Shown: positions 14,541 through 14,790 of the stretch, piece by piece | Numbering within the stretch: position 1 is the first letter of the stretch | Layout of the letters: the number at the start of each line of letters is the position of its first letter | Assembly (NCBI GenBank): GCA_016927175.1 | Contig: JAFGNC010000336.1 | Coordinates: 1-14,790 of the forward strand | Length of the DNA: 14,790 nt | Direction of reading: 5' to 3' | Source of the DNA: Gammaproteobacteria bacterium | GTDB taxonomy: Bacteria > Pseudomonadota > Gammaproteobacteria > Steroidobacterales > Rariloculaceae | The notes under the pieces: model-generated | The model's database searches: none | Told to the model about the DNA's origin: nothing | What the model saw: only the letters and a program-made list of their open reading frames with translations | Made by a program: the position numbers and the translations under genes

Positions 14541-14575
14541 GATGCTTGCAAGGCGCTTCCGATCATGCAAGCGTC
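14541..14575. promoter_or_regulatory. Operator-like inverted repeat in divergent promoter region
   Basis: GATGCTTGCA (14541-14550) and TGCAAGCGTC (14566-14575) are inverted copies with one mismatch, separated by 15 bp. They lie in the 48-bp gap between the dehydrogenase operon and the divergent membrane-protein gene. The arms also contain CTTGCAAG (14545) and CATGCAAG (14565), 20 bp apart, about two helical turns. This is the geometry of a dimeric regulator site controlling both directions. Confidence 0.45.
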
Positions 14576-14580
14576 TCGAC

Positions 14581-14790
14581 ATGACACGAAGATTCGCGAG
14601 CGCTGCGCAGGGCCCGCGTCGCCGCGACGGCGCCGGCGCGAGTCTCGCGTGGTGCTTCGTCGCGCTGGCGGCCGCGGCCGTGACGATGCAGACGGGCTTC
14701 GGGCTCGGCCCCGCCTATGCGGCGGCCGTCGTCGGCGCGTTCGCGCTCGGCGCGATCGCCGTGCTCGCGGCGGCGACGCGCTGCCTGGGC
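14581..14790 (+). CDS. N-terminal part of a membrane protein, 3' end beyond window
   Basis: The frame is open from ATG 14581 to the window end (70 codons). After a basic leader (MTRRFASAAQGPRRRDGAG) come two hydrophobic segments, about residues 21-36 (LAWCFVALAAAAV) and 43-65 (GPAYAAAVVGAFALGAIAVLAA), so this is an inner-membrane protein with its start in the cytoplasm by the positive-inside rule. No domain is complete enough to name. By position beside this gene set I would guess a CDP-alcohol phosphatidyltransferase, but nothing in the visible part proves that. No clear ribosome-binding site is seen. It is divergent from the dehydrogenase across a 48-bp gap carrying an inverted repeat, so the two are likely co-regulated. 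Confidence 0.6.
   Translation, partial: MTRRFASAAQGPRRRDGAGASLAWCFVALAAAAVTMQTGFGLGPAYAAAVVGAFALGAIAVLAAATRCLG

Overview
The window is about 70% GC bacterial chromosome with dense, mostly uninterrupted genes. RlmJ, an entericidin-like lipoprotein, an OprP/OprO-type porin and a peptide with a signal sequence plus an S9 peptidase all point to a Gram-negative proteobacterium. A Gammaproteobacterium is my best guess, but the sequence alone does not fix the genus. No tRNA, rRNA, CRISPR array or insertion sequence is visible.

Left part (1-7424), ordinary genes: rlmJ (23S rRNA methyltransferase, 3' end off the window), an entericidin-like small lipoprotein and a response-regulator diguanylate cyclase, all on the minus strand. 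They are followed by an unrecognised plus-strand gene. Then come a minus-strand phosphate-selective porin with a convincing candidate Pho box, a 38-bp tandem repeat, a small exported DUF6152-like protein, and a large plus-strand exported S9 prolyl-oligopeptidase-like enzyme. A 0.4-kb gap without a recognisable gene (7425-7833) separates this from the next block.

Right part (7834-14790), probably one biosynthetic locus: a creatininase-family amidohydrolase (+), a GTP cyclohydrolase II with a degenerate DHBP-synthase-like N-terminal half (-), and a RibD-type reductase without deaminase (+). A minus-strand operon follows, read from 14532 down to 10911: medium-chain dehydrogenase, 6-pyruvoyltetrahydropterin-synthase (PTPS) homologue, GT4 glycosyltransferase, and SAM methyltransferase with an internal 18-bp x 8 repeat. 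At the right edge a membrane protein begins, transcribed divergently from the dehydrogenase.

How the right part may work together (inference): GTP is opened by the cyclohydrolase, the ribosyl side chain is reduced by the RibD-like enzyme before any deamination, and the resulting pyrimidine or pterin-like compound is remodelled by the PTPS-like protein and dehydrogenase, glycosylated and methylated. The PTPS homologue lacks the usual catalytic Cys, the Asp-His pair and one zinc His, so it probably does not do standard QueD/PTPS chemistry. I know of no characterised pathway with this gene set. It is the strongest candidate here for an undescribed system.
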